64,000 nt of DNA from Nemertoderma westbladi. Taxonomy: Eukaryota > Xenacoelomorpha > Nemertodermatida > Nemertodermatidae. Of the stretch, positions 54,654 through 64,000 are shown piece by piece. The DNA lies in assembly GCA_032718475.1 (NCBI GenBank), contig JAUCBJ010004929.1:31551-95550 (forward strand). Direction: 5' to 3'. Below the pieces are notes generated by a model, which was not told the origin of the DNA, searched no databases, and worked only from the letters and a program-made list of their open reading frames with translations. The translations under genes and the position numbers were made by a program. Numbering within the stretch: position 1 is the first letter of the stretch; every line of letters begins with the position of its first letter.

Positions 54654-57600
54654 TGGTCAGGTCAGGTATTCTAGGTCATTGATCAAGAAAACTTGCCACC
54701 TCCATGCAGCATAAAGGAGGTGCCACCTGTAGCTGCATAGACCCTCTTACTAGGGCAAATCTGGTCCTGTAACTAGGACCCCCTTCGTTCTGGGATAAGG
54801 ACACCCTTGGTCCTGGATTAAGGACCCATATACTTGGCTGCAGGGGTATATGGCCTGACCAGGCAGATGGTGATCTACCAATGGCTGGTTAGGAGTAGAG
54901 TGTTCTCATGTCCACTCTGAGGGCACTTCACTGCGACCTGCACCTGGCAGCAAGGGTACAGGGCATGACCCAGCAGATGAGCTGCAACAGCCAATGGTGG
55001 GTCATGTACGCCAGAGTAGATATGGGTGATGGGCCTCATATCTGACTCCATTGCGACACCCACCCTGTGGAATGGCAAACCAGGGTGTGGTATTTGCCCC
55101 GAGAGCTGACTCGGCAAAAAAGCACCCCCCAACCCCCACTATGGATTACATTAGCAATGCGGAGGTCCGGCCACTAGAGGCCAGTGGAATTACCGGACAC
55201 AATCGGCCTCACAGGCGTCAGTTAACTCCTGACCGGCTGCCTGTCTCACCCCCTACTGGAGAGAGAGCAGCCAACAATTCGTTGAGTCCCTTTCCTGATG
55301 ACCTTTCTGGCCCAAACCCTGGGTCACCAGGGAGGCCAGATTGTGATGGGGAGAGGGATTCTGGAGTTGGAGGCTACTCTCATGTTCCACCCCGACCAAC
55401 AAAGCCATTGGTGAATCTGAGGCAAGTCACTAGACTAGCCTCAGTAAACACCCTAACACTCGGGTCCCCAATGCGACAAGGTGAGCTGACTGCCTTGGCA
55501 GATAAGCTTTCTCTTAGCGCAGTGGGTGTTCAAGAGCACCGAATGCAGACTGGACAGACTGATGAGGTTCTGATTAAGGACATGGGGGGCGGTTGGCGAC
55601 TCGCCCTCGCGTCAGCAGATGATAGTGGCAATGGTGGAATTGGTCTATTGATGAATCCAACTGCACATGCAGCATTGGACAAAATAGACCAAATCTCTAA
55701 CCGCATCATCCGTTGCCACTTCTCATGTTCTGGAAGACTGGCTAAGAAGTTTCCTAAGGTGGTTCTGATTGTGTGCTACTCTCCAACTAGTGTTGCCCCT
55801 GTAGAGGAGGTGGAAAATTTCTACCACAATCTACAAGCAGCAGCAACTGATGGAGTGGATCAGCATGCATTCTTAACATTCCTGGGAGACTTTAATGCAA
55901 GTCTGCATCAATCACCTACATCGCCCTGGGTCTATAGCAATAGTGTTAACCGAAATTCTGTCCATCTTCAGGATTTTATCTCTGGAAATGGATTGTTTTC
56001 GGCTGGAACCCAGTTCAAGAAGCGAACTGGAAAGCTATGGACTCATAGTGGACCCAGTGGTCACAAGTCCCAGATAGACCATATTCTGTTTCGTAGGAAA
56101 TACAGGAGCTCTATACAAGACTGTAATGCATTTACACTTCGACCCTTCTCCAGTGATCACCGCCTTATTGTGGCCAAGGTAAGACTTAGTCTGCGTGCTA
56201 GCAGAACAACGAAATCTGCCTTGCCACGGCATGACTGGTCCTCTCTGTTGCAACAGCCAAGTGTGAGATCCAGCTTCACACTACAGCTGAGTAACAGGTA
56301 TGAGGCTCTTGCCTCTGAGGCGGCAGATCACTGCGAGGGCTATACTGCCTTTACAGAAGCAGTTAAGTTAGCAGCTGCAGAAACAGTTCCTGTATACCCT
56401 CGAAACAGGAAAAGGGCCCCCTGGACTGACAACAAAATTCAGAAGTGCCGAAATGACCTTCATAAGGCGCAGAAAGAGTCCCGACTCAAACAGACTACAG
56501 CGGCCAAGAATGCAGTTAAAGCTGCATCTAGGTCCCTGAACAGGCAGTACTCTGTTAATCTACAGGAGCTAATAAACCAACAGGTTGATGCCATCAATGA
56601 TGCTGACGACAGCAGGCAATCATCCCAGGCATGGAAATCGATCAATCTGCTTACTGGGCGGAAAAGCCAACCAACCACCAAGGTTAAGGCTGAATCACCA
56701 GCCGATCGCCTCAATGGTTGGAAAGCCCACTTTGAAAAGCTCCTCAATAATGACAGGGTATTGCCTGATAACTTTATAGAAGTAAAAGTGTCTGAGTCTG
56801 TACTCCCAGATATTCCCATTGGCGATATCTCCTTTGCAGAAGTGAAGGCTGCTGCAAAGAGCATTAAGACCAATCGTGCCAGTGGAGTAGATGGTGTTCC
56901 CCCTGAGGTCTTTAAAATACCTGAGTGTTTAAAGCTCATCTATCCCATCATAGTAGACATGTACCGTACAACAAGAGTCCCACAAGAAATGAAAACAAAT
57001 AAGTTGGTGCCAGTTCCCAAGAAGGGCAACCTAACACTCTATGGTTCTTTTCGGGGAATCTCATTGATCTCGATTGCTGCAAAACTATACAATAGAATTC
57101 TATTAAATCGCATCAGGGATCCCATTGAGAGACTGCTACGTGGAAATCAGAATGGGTTCCGTAAAGGTCGTGGGACCATGGAGCCCATTTTGGCACTTAG
57201 AAGGATAATTGAAGAGTTATCAAAAAAGAAAGACAGGCATCTGGCTGTTATCTTTGTTGACTTCTTCAAGGCCTTTGATTCAGTCTCTCGCTCACGTATG
57301 TTCAGCATACTTTCATTATATGGGATTCCTGATGAAATTATTGCAGCAATCAGATCAGTATACGATGGTTCGACAACATTTGTGTCTACTGTTGACGGTG
57401 ACACAGAACCATTTGAAGTGTTATGGGGCGTCCTCCAAGGAGACACACTTGCACCATTCTTGTTCATTATTGTGGTTGACTATGTTCTACGCATGTCCTT
57501 AGATCATCATAATGATGATGGGGTGATGATAACTCCACCTACTGGCTCCAGAAGTCGAGGAAATCCTGCCAAGTACCTAACTGATCTAGACTTTGCTGAT

Positions 57601-58413
57601 GACTTAGGAGTACTCTCAGAATCATTAGAGGGAGCCCAGCGGCTCCTCAGCTTATTAGAACATGCTGCTTCTAGTGTTGGTCTTTTTATTAACTCCAGAA
57701 AGACCAAAATTCTGACAGTTAACTTTGAAAGTCCTCAGCAAGTCTCTGATCGGATGAGCATAAGCTCAAAGGATGGTATGCTTGAGCATGTGGACGACTT
57801 CTGTTACCTGGGATCATGGATCCGGAAGTCAGGTGAGGACCTTCGAATACGTAAGGGAAAGGCATGGGCAGCCTTGAATAGGCTTTCCAGGATTTGGAAG
57901 TCACCTCGAATTAATCGGAAACTTAAGGTCCGATTATTTAGAGCAGCAGTAGTTCCAGTACTCCTCTACGGGAGTCCATGCTGGGCTCTAACTGCTGAGG
58001 ACACCAAATCTCTGGATGGCACATTCACAAGAATGCTACGCCGGGTACATTGTGTCAAGTACAATGCACACATCTCCAACCAGACACTATATAACATTGG
58101 AGGTGTCTCATTGGTTCCCCCAAGCTTGACACTAGAACAAAATCGCCTCCGCTTTGCAGGACATTGCTTTCGCCGTGAGGACCAGCCAGTGCATAATCTT
58201 GTACTTTGGCAGCCTCATGGAGTGAATAAGCATGGTGGACAGCCCATGACTTTCTTGAGACGCATCTTAAAGGACACTGGCCTTAAAGATGCGGATGATC
58301 TAGCAAATGTCATGGGTGATAGGGAGTTGTGGCGGCGCAATTTTGTTGACAAGCCGGCACAGCATTCTTAAAAATGCAGCTGCAATGCAGCATGCCGATC
58401 CTAGTAGTAGTAG
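54654..58413 (+). mobile_element. RTE-like LINE, copy 5 (full length)
   Basis: Nearly identical to copy 2 over its full 3.76 kb, from TGGTCAGGTCAGG to a TAG-repeat tail. It includes the 5' untranslated region with two units about 110 bp apart. It is inserted in the leader of element B on the opposite strand. I found no target-site duplication on comparing the flanks. Confidence 0.94.
55072..58371 (+). CDS. RTE-like LINE ORF: endonuclease and reverse transcriptase
   Basis: One ORF of about 1,099 residues from the ATG at 55072 to a TAA, one residue longer than copy 2 (an extra Ala in NLQAAATD). Endonuclease: VGVQEHRMQ, FLGDFNASLH, SQIDHILFRRKYRSS and FSSDHRLI. RT: RASGVDGVPPE, FRGISLIS, VDFFKAFDS, LQGDTLAPFLF and FADD are all present. 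It differs from copy 2 by a handful of residues. With copy 2 it is the best candidate source of the truncated copies here. Transcription and activity are not shown by the sequence. Confidence 0.92.
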   Translation: MANQGVVFAPRADSAKKHPPTPTMDYISNAEVRPLEASGITGHNRPHRRQLTPDRLPVSPPTGERAANNSLSPFPDDLSGPNPGSPGRPDCDGERDSGVGGYSHVPPRPTKPLVNLRQVTRLASVNTLTLGSPMRQGELTALADKLSLSAVGVQEHRMQTGQTDEVLIKDMGGGWRLALASADDSGNGGIGLLMNPTAHAALDKIDQISNRIIRCHFSCSGRLAKKFPKVVLIVCYSPTSVAPVEEVENFYHNLQAAATDGVDQHAFLTFLGDFNASLHQSPTSPWVYSNSVNRNSVHLQDFISGNGLFSAGTQFKKRTGKLWTHSGPSGHKSQIDHILFRRKYRSSIQDCNAFTLRPFSSDHRLIVAKVRLSLRASRTTKSALPRHDWSSLLQQPSVRSSFTLQLSNRYEALASEAADHCEGYTAFTEAVKLAAAETVPVYPRNRKRAPWTDNKIQKCRNDLHKAQKESRLKQTTAAKNAVKAASRSLNRQYSVNLQELINQQVDAINDADDSRQSSQAWKSINLLTGRKSQPTTKVKAESPADRLNGWKAHFEKLLNNDRVLPDNFIEVKVSESVLPDIPIGDISFAEVKAAAKSIKTNRASGVDGVPPEVFKIPECLKLIYPIIVDMYRTTRVPQEMKTNKLVPVPKKGNLTLYGSFRGISLISIAAKLYNRILLNRIRDPIERLLRGNQNGFRKGRGTMEPILALRRIIEELSKKKDRHLAVIFVDFFKAFDSVSRSRMFSILSLYGIPDEIIAAIRSVYDGSTTFVSTVDGDTEPFEVLWGVLQGDTLAPFLFIIVVDYVLRMSLDHHNDDGVMITPPTGSRSRGNPAKYLTDLDFADDLGVLSESLEGAQRLLSLLEHAASSVGLFINSRKTKILTVNFESPQQVSDRMSISSKDGMLEHVDDFCYLGSWIRKSGEDLRIRKGKAWAALNRLSRIWKSPRINRKLKVRLFRAAVVPVLLYGSPCWALTAEDTKSLDGTFTRMLRRVHCVKYNAHISNQTLYNIGGVSLVPPSLTLEQNRLRFAGHCFRREDQPVHNLVLWQPHGVNKHGGQPMTFLRRILKDTGLKDADDLANVMGDRELWRRNFVDKPAQHS

Positions 58414-59598
58414 TACAGAATGATAATGCAATAGAACGTACCTAATGATAATGCGTACTTAATATACAAAGAAAATTATTACAAATCAAAATATTACAAA
58501 TCAATGGATAGGACAATTTAACGGGTTAGATTTATCAGGGGAGTAAATTTATGTTTATAGCTGGAATTTAATTCCAACTATTTTGGGACTTCGGATTTTG
58601 CTTTCAACAATATTTATCATCTGTCGCACACAATTCCACTGTCAGGTTACGAACACACATAGACTTATGGTACGCCGAGACCTGCATAGATTTACAACGT
58701 CGAGTCTGACACGTGGAAGTTTCCCCAGCCTCCGAAACCGAACAGCGTCAAGGGAGAAACTCTTTAATTGCATACAATTTTCAAGCAAACACTGCTGTCC
58801 ACAGGAATAAATTTTGCTTAGCCTTACCCGCTGGTAAGCAAAATTTAATAACTTGATATCAGGAACTCGTGCTTACAATAAGAAATACGTCTGCTCAGTT
58901 ACCCAACGATCATCGATACCCTATTCGCACGTAGCTAGGAATCTTACTGTCGATCTGCCGCTGAACGCAATACAACTGAGCGTTCAAATCCCTTACCGTA
59001 CTCACTATACCGAACACCAACAGGATTGATATGGGACCAATTAATCCAGTTTTCATGCAGTCAAGACGGGAACAGCACAAACACATTCAGTCACCTGAAA
59101 TCACACTCACAAATAAGCAATTCACAATCGAAACACAAACAACACAGTACAGAAAAATTTCTTCAAATACCTCTCCCAGAATATTTAGATAGATACTCGA
59201 TTTACTATTAAGACGAGATTGACACCAAGCGAGATATAATTACGCAAGGGACGTCCGGGACGTCCTATCAAAAAGGTGGGGGACACGCAGTTCGTTAGCC
59301 GCTTGAAATATTTGAGTGCAGAATCTACACTGAACTATTAAATGCTACAACAATAAATGTACATACTGTAAATGTAAACATTCAGGTAAATAAATTTTTA
59401 CAACTCCTATTCTATACACAGTAAATCTATTTATAACACCGACAGTTGTAAACCTAAAATATTCTATTCAGGGTGCGCAGTCCTAAATAGCCTACTCTAG
59501 AATTACAGATAAGGACAATGCAACAATAAATGCGAGGAGAAAAATTCACCAGGTGGATAATATTCGCTGGCGAAATCTTCACTGAGTTAAATATTCAC
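58414..59598 (-). other. Leader of element B, part next to the 5' LTR
   Basis: No supported gene. On the minus strand the sequence right after the 5' LTR begins GTGAATATTTAACTC, which is not an obvious tRNA 3'-end complement. Two short plus-strand frames (58583 and 59026) show no motifs and are antisense to the element. Confidence 0.5.
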
Positions 59599-60471
59599 TG
59601 TTAGCGCTACAATTCAATTTTGCAAATAATGAGCCTAAACTTACGACCAGCTGTATATACAAGAAACGGGCGCTAGTAACCGTTACTTGTACTCGTAGAA
59701 TAATTTATTGTTGCATATAAAACTGGCGTTACTGTAAACAGATTTGAAACCCCGTATAAATAGTTCCTTTAAGTTGTGTGTCTGGACTGCTTACGTCTTT
59801 ATGTCTAACTGAAAACTGTATTCATTCGAGACTTATGGAAGTCGGATTTATGAAACTGACAATCCGAGATACCGATGTCACAGGAATTAATTTTGTGCAC
59901 GTATTAAAATATGTTAGTTTGCTATTAATATTAGGCGTCATATGACAATACTGTAACACACACCCCAATGCGATGAGTTGCAATACCGTACAGTCTATAG
60001 ACCACCAACCTCAATGTTATTGTGCTACCAACGTTAATCAACAACGGAATGACTTGAATCCATTCTCTTTATCTTTATCGATAACATAATAATAACATAA
60101 ATCGCAATAATTCAACTGATATAACAAATTAATTAATAGACAAACAATAAATCGACATAATACGAATCAATATCACAAATTGACATCGGCAATATCACGA
60201 ATTGACGTGAATATTCCGACCCACAAATCTACTAACAGCTAGTGAGCTATTAACTAATAAATCTTCAATAGTTAGGCTAACCAACTGATATAATGCTATA
60301 CTATATATACTATATAGGCTGGGGCTGGTAAGCTGAATGCAAATGGGTATTAGCCAATCAGAGCTATTCTGCATGGCCCTTGCCGTATAACATAATAATT
60401 CCCTGGCAGAAGTAAATTAACAATATGGGGCGAGCCTGCAAGGTAAATGCCATACACTAGTGGCATTAACA
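59599..60471 (-). repeat. 5' LTR of element B
   Basis: 873 bp, same length as the other copy and about nine differences by eye. TSD CGGTC follows at 60472-60476. Confidence 0.93.
60302..60361 (-). promoter_or_regulatory. Candidate core promoter in LTR B
   Basis: On the element's strand the order is an NF-Y-type site CTGATTGGCT (60361-60352), an octamer ATTTGCAT (60344-60337), and a TATA-like CTATATAGTATATATAG (about 60317-60301). Order and spacing fit an RNA polymerase II promoter that would start in the LTR and transcribe toward gag. The same sites are in the 3' LTR. Confidence 0.55.
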
Positions 60472-60476
60472 CGGTC

Positions 60477-61354
60477 CCTGGCCAACAGCAGTTATTACGA
60501 GACTGAAAAGAACTCAGAACGCCGGCTGCTTGTGTCAGGGATTTGCGACGGGAAACGGACACGCGACGGGGTCGAAAGACAAAGGACTGGACTCTACTGG
60601 CCTACCGACTGTTTGGAGCAGTTTCTCGGCTGCCAAAGCGACTACGAGCCTGAATAAGGACTCGGAAAGCCTAGGTGGTTGGGTCTCTGCGATGAACCGA
60701 CGGACCCCTAGCCAAGCCGTACTGGTTTTTGATGATCAAACCCTTCGGGGTTCGGGAGGGGTGGGACGGATACGCGAACGGGTCCACCGACATGACAGAC
60801 TCCTAGCCAAGCCGTACTGGTTCTCGATGATCGAACCCTTCGGGGTTTGAGAGGGGTGGGACGGATAAGCGACAGAGTCTACCGACTGGACCGACCCTTA
60901 GCCAAGCCGTGCTGGTTCTCAATGATCGATCCCTTTGGGGTTCGGGAGGGGTGGAACGGACACGCAACAGGGTCGACCGACACCGACACTACGGCACTAA
61001 GACTAGGACCGAGGGAAAATCTGGGGAACATTAGGTAGGCTAAAATCTGAGCGAACAGTGGGTAATTAAGTAATATACTGTAGGGATTTATATTGTCGTG
61101 TATAATTATTGTGAATATTTGGTGTATATTGATTTGGGGAAGCCCAATTAATTATCAATCAGGGTTCAACTGTAGGAAGTTACATTAAAGAGTATATCCA
61201 ACCAATGCAACTTTTCCTCAACCGCAATCCTGCATTCAAGATATCATTCATTCTCCACAATCAATATCCGGTGACTGGCCAGGACTCTGTGGTCTGTAAA
61301 GTCACGTCTCCAGCATCGGCGTTTTCCCCCCTGGTGTTTGGGATAACGGCAACA
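60477..61354 (+). repeat. 3' LTR of element A, second part
   Basis: Continues the LTR cut at 39719 and ends GGCAACA, followed by the GCTTC target duplication and LINE copy 3. About 100 bp shorter than the 5' LTR because of changes in the internal repeats (TACTGGTT phrases at about 60720, 60818 and 60910). Confidence 0.9.
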
Positions 61355-61359
61355 GCTTC

Positions 61360-62222
61360 TGTAAAAGGCAGTATAGCCCTCACAGTGATCTGCCGCCTCA
61401 GAGGCAAGAGCCTCATACCTGTTGCTCAACTGTAGTGTGAAGCTGGATCTCACACTTGGCTGTTGCAACAGAGAGGACCAGTCATGCCGCGGCAAGGCAG
61501 ATTTTGTTGTTCTGCTAGCACGCAGACTAAGTCTTATTACCTTGGCCACAATAAGGCGGTGATCACTGGAGAAGGGTCGAAGTGTAAATGCATTACAGTC
61601 TTGTATAGAGCTCCTGTATTTCCTACGAAACAGGATAAGGTCTATCTGGGAATTGTGACCTCTGGGTCCACTATGAGTCCATAGCTTTCCAGTTCGCTTC
61701 TTGAACTGGGTTCCAGCCAAAAACAATCCATTTCCAGAGATAAAATCCTGAAGATGGACGGAATTTCGGTTAACACTATTGCTATAGACCCAGGGCGATG
61801 TAGGTATTGATGCAGACTTGCATTAAAGTCTCCCAGGAATGTTAAGAATACATGCTGATCCACTCCATCAATAGCTGCTTGTAGATTCTGGTAGAAATTT
61901 TCCACCTCCTCTACAGGGGCAACACTAGTTGGAGAGTAGCACACAATCAGAACCACCTTAGGAAATTTCTTAGCCAGTCTTCCAGGCCAGAGCATGAGAA
62001 GTGGCAACGGATGATGCGGTTAGAGATTTGGTCTATTTTGTCCAATGCTGCATGTGCAGTTGGATTCATCAATAGACCAATTTCACCATTGCCACTATCA
62101 TCTGCTGAAGCGAGGGCGAGTCGCCAACCGCCCCCCATGTCCTTAATCAGAACCTCATCAGTCTGTCCAGTCTGCATTCGGTGCTCTTGAACACCCACTG
62201 CGCTAAGAGAAAGCTTATCTGC
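61360..62222 (-). pseudogene. RTE-like LINE, copy 3, 5' portion (endonuclease)
   Basis: The minus-strand reading has VGVQEHRMQ at its start, FLGDFNASLH, and QIDLILFRRKYRSS, ending in front of element A. It has two frame changes (near 61700 and 61990) and single-base insertions relative to copies 2 and 5. The 5' end is truncated at about 62222, followed by about 17 filler bases and the 33-bp target duplication (62240-62272). Confidence 0.88.
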
Positions 62223-62272
62223 CTATCTATCTTATCTGTATAAATACCTGGAATAGGTAATTTAATGTCTAC

Positions 62273-62914
62273 AGAGTAGTACGATGAATATCAAAATTGT
62301 AATTTCAGTGACTATTTTTACTGAAATTAAAATGTTGATTGATTGATGTACGAGGCATCAACACCATGAACTACATAATTACTATTAAATGTAGCTGTCA
62401 TTTATTGTAGGCCCTACAGTATTAATACTGTAGTGTACAGTACAGTATGTACAGTATATCTATATTTAGATCTAATACAGTATTTGCCACCAATAATAAT
62501 AAATTTACGTTCACGTTCTATAAAAATATTATTTAATTCTATGTAAATTTTATTTCAAGCCTTGGACAGACTACAAGCCACAAAGTGATGTATGTATTAT
62601 TTTAAGATATACTAATTAGTAACTTAAATTCATTTAGAGTGACTTAATTACAAAATTGAATGCGGTTGTTGTGAGTTTTATTTAAGCAGTGATCTTGGTC
62701 GTTAGATTCCAATTTTCCAATTCTCATTATAGTGAAATGTATTCGATTTTTCCGAGCGAATCACTTCCCTTAACTTGCGAACTTTGTTCCTACTTCAGTG
62801 TTTGCAGAACCAATAGTTACAATTTTTTGAGGAGTGAATTATGTGTTCGGTGTCTCACCCCATGCGTACAGTACCTAATTTTTAACTGAATATAATTTTT
62901 GGAAACATTTTGTG
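62273..62914. other. No gene seen
   Basis: AT-rich flanking DNA (TACAGTA-rich around 62400-62470) without a convincing gene or known element. Confidence 0.6.
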
Positions 62915-63107
62915 CTCTTGTTCATTATTGTGGTTGACTATGTTCTACGCATGTCCTTAGATCATCATAATGATGATGGGGTGATGATAACTCCACCTAC
63001 TGGCTGCAGAAGTCGAGGAAATCCTGCCAAGTACCTAACTGATCTAGACTTTGCGGATGACTTAGGTGTATGTACTCTCAGAATCACTAGAGGGAGCCCA
63101 ACGGCTC
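62915..63107 (+). mobile_element. RTE-like LINE, copy 6 (short internal fragment)
   Basis: Matches the RT around LFIIVVDYVLRMSLDHHNDDG and the FADD motif. Both ends are missing. A small insertion (TGTATGT) follows GACTTAGG. The end is a perfect hairpin, AGAGGGAGCC-CAAC-GGCTCCCTCT. There is no tail and no target duplication, so this is not a standard LINE end. Confidence 0.85.
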
Positions 63108-63640
63108 CCTCTAGCTTTAACCCAATTAGCTTTAACCAAGCAACAGGTTATTAATAATAGTTGGATCCAAGCCCCCCCCCCCCCCCCCCCCCCCCCCCCT
63201 CTTGTGACACCTCTGATGACTAATTACTCTTACCTATATCCAACCGTCTGTAATCCCATAGTCTGCCACTAGAGGGCGTATTATCTGAAATTAACATCTT
63301 CTCTAACTTTGTTATTTTCATTCCGAATAGGTTTAAACTCGGTAGGCATCTACTACAGCATAGGCCATAACTTTTGCGGAGTCATAGAGTAGTCTGAAGT
63401 TCCCCTGTCTGCCGCTAGATGGCGAAATGTCTCAAAGTGAAAACCGTATAGTAGCTATGAATTGGTACCGCGGCTCTTTTATTTATTAATACTTAATTAT
63501 TTGTATTTATTTTTACTTTATTTATTTGTATTTTATTTTACTTTATTTATTTGTATTTGTAATTGTATTACAAACAATGCAGCCTTATTCGGCCCTAGGG
63601 TATACAGCTCCCTTACTGGTAACTATTTTGGAGTTAATGT
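63108..63640. repeat. Inverted copy of the D/X repeat, with a poly-C expansion
   Basis: The reverse complement matches 20430-21000 (TTTAACCAAGCAACAG, GTGACACCTCTGAT, CTAGAGGGCG, ACTCTTTTATTTATTAATA). The 28-C run at 63172-63199 stands where the 20.7-kb copy has a mixed C/G-rich stretch. The D and X parts are in the opposite order here. Confidence 0.7.
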
Positions 63641-64000
63641 TAGCGAAAAGGGCCTAAACTTAAGACAAGACATGTCACCTATCTCCTAGGTTACCAGTTA
63701 CGCATGAATGATCAATTTATCTGGGGCCCTCTTAAAATTCTTTGTGCTGCATCAGGATTCAGTGATTCACCATTAAATGGCACATGACATACTGTATTAA
63801 TATTTCACGCGTCATTGAATCGACTGTTCGCATTCCCAATATGAGTAATGAACCTATTAATTTAACACGATCTCAACATATTGCTTACATACATCGAGTC
63901 TGTCCACCAAAGGATGTGGGGCGAGACACGAATGGCGAGCCATCAGCGAACTGATATAATTATACTATGGCCGTTTTTCAAAAGTCTTGTAGGGGTGTGT
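63641..64000. other. No gene seen
   Basis: I see no gene or recognisable element in the last 360 bases. Confidence 0.55.

Larger units (their letters stand above)
39720..60471 (-). mobile_element. BEL/Pao LTR retrotransposon B (youngest BEL insertion)
   Basis: Two 873-bp LTRs, 39720-40592 and 59599-60471, differ at about nine positions by eye (near 99% identity). They are flanked by the 5-bp duplication CGGTC (39715-39719 and 60472-60476). Coding runs on the minus strand, so the right copy is the 5' LTR. Gag and pol are almost complete: the visible defects are one shift near 53700, a CR1/L2-like 3' end at 52298-52665, one TAA at about 51246, the RTE-like copy at 47574-48944 and a shift in a run of eight A at 46680-46687. 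About 3.1 kb lies between pol and the 3' LTR. Without later insertions it is about 15 kb. Confidence 0.94.
26183..61354 (+). mobile_element. BEL/Pao LTR retrotransposon A
   Basis: The 5' LTR (26183-27483) begins TGTTCGCGG and ends GGCAACA. The 3' LTR begins at 39398, is interrupted at 39719 by element B, and resumes at 60477 to end GGCAACA at 61354. The 5-bp target duplication GCTTC is at 26178-26182 and 61355-61359, inside LINE copy 3. Plus-strand order: LTR, a 63-codon ORF, gag, pol, a 1.2-kb spacer with a 170-bp tandem repeat, then several accessory frames, a polypurine tract and the LTR. Without element B it is about 14.4 kb, long for BEL/Pao. The LTRs are highly similar, yet gag and pol carry stops and shifts, so it probably moved in trans or decayed quickly. 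Confidence 0.92.

Noticed and set aside
58583-59211. Two short plus-strand frames in the leader of element B
   Set aside because: They are antisense to the element, short and without motifs.
1-64000. CRISPR arrays, operons, ribosome binding sites or other bacterial features
   Set aside because: The content is a set of metazoan retrotransposons. The tandem repeats lack spacer structure.

Overview
This window looks like animal, probably invertebrate, chromosomal DNA made almost entirely of transposable elements. I found no host gene. The animal assignment rests on three large LTR retrotransposons of the BEL/Pao superfamily, which is known only from Metazoa. RTE-like and CR1/L2-like non-LTR retrotransposons, a tRNA-derived SINE and several MITE-like inverted-repeat elements support it. 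I cannot name the species.

Layout. 1-1404 is the 3' part of an RTE-like LINE inserted in an older CR1/L2-like LINE (1405-2795, minus). A 163-bp tandem repeat (about 2796-3540), a tRNA-derived SINE (from about 3585) and a 234-bp tandem repeat follow. BEL element C (4173-20429, plus, TSD AATAT) sits inside that 234-bp array. It has a decayed gag interrupted by a TTAA-flanked MITE, a protease ORF fused through two in-frame deletions to remnants of pol, and a 3' accessory region cut by a full-length RTE-like LINE (14457-18222). 20430-24115 holds dispersed repeats, a 1.5-kb foldback element and two small MITE-like elements.

The right two thirds is a nest that can be read from target-site duplications. 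An RTE-like LINE (24149-26182 continuing at 61360-62222, minus, 33-bp TSD) was hit by BEL element A (26183-61354, plus, TSD GCTTC). The 3' LTR of A was then hit by BEL element B (39720-60471, minus, TSD CGGTC, 873-bp LTRs about 99% identical). B itself contains a 5'-truncated RTE-like copy (47574-48944, 51-bp TSD), a full-length RTE-like copy (54654-58413) and a CR1/L2-like 3' end (52298-52665). A also carries a Ty3/gypsy-type integrase fragment (about 37709-38920, minus).

How the parts fit. The BEL elements supply Gag, protease, RT, RNase H and integrase. The RTE-like LINEs supply endonuclease and RT, and two copies keep an intact ORF of about 1,100 residues. All three BEL elements have 3 kb or more between the end of pol and the 3' LTR. 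In A this region holds several open frames that do not look like env: one resembles a DEDD 3'-5' exonuclease and one ends in a CCHC zinc knuckle after a TGA. B and C share a different accessory frame. These downstream modules, and a roughly 30-nt motif recurring in the LTRs and two coding regions of A, are the most novel signals here.
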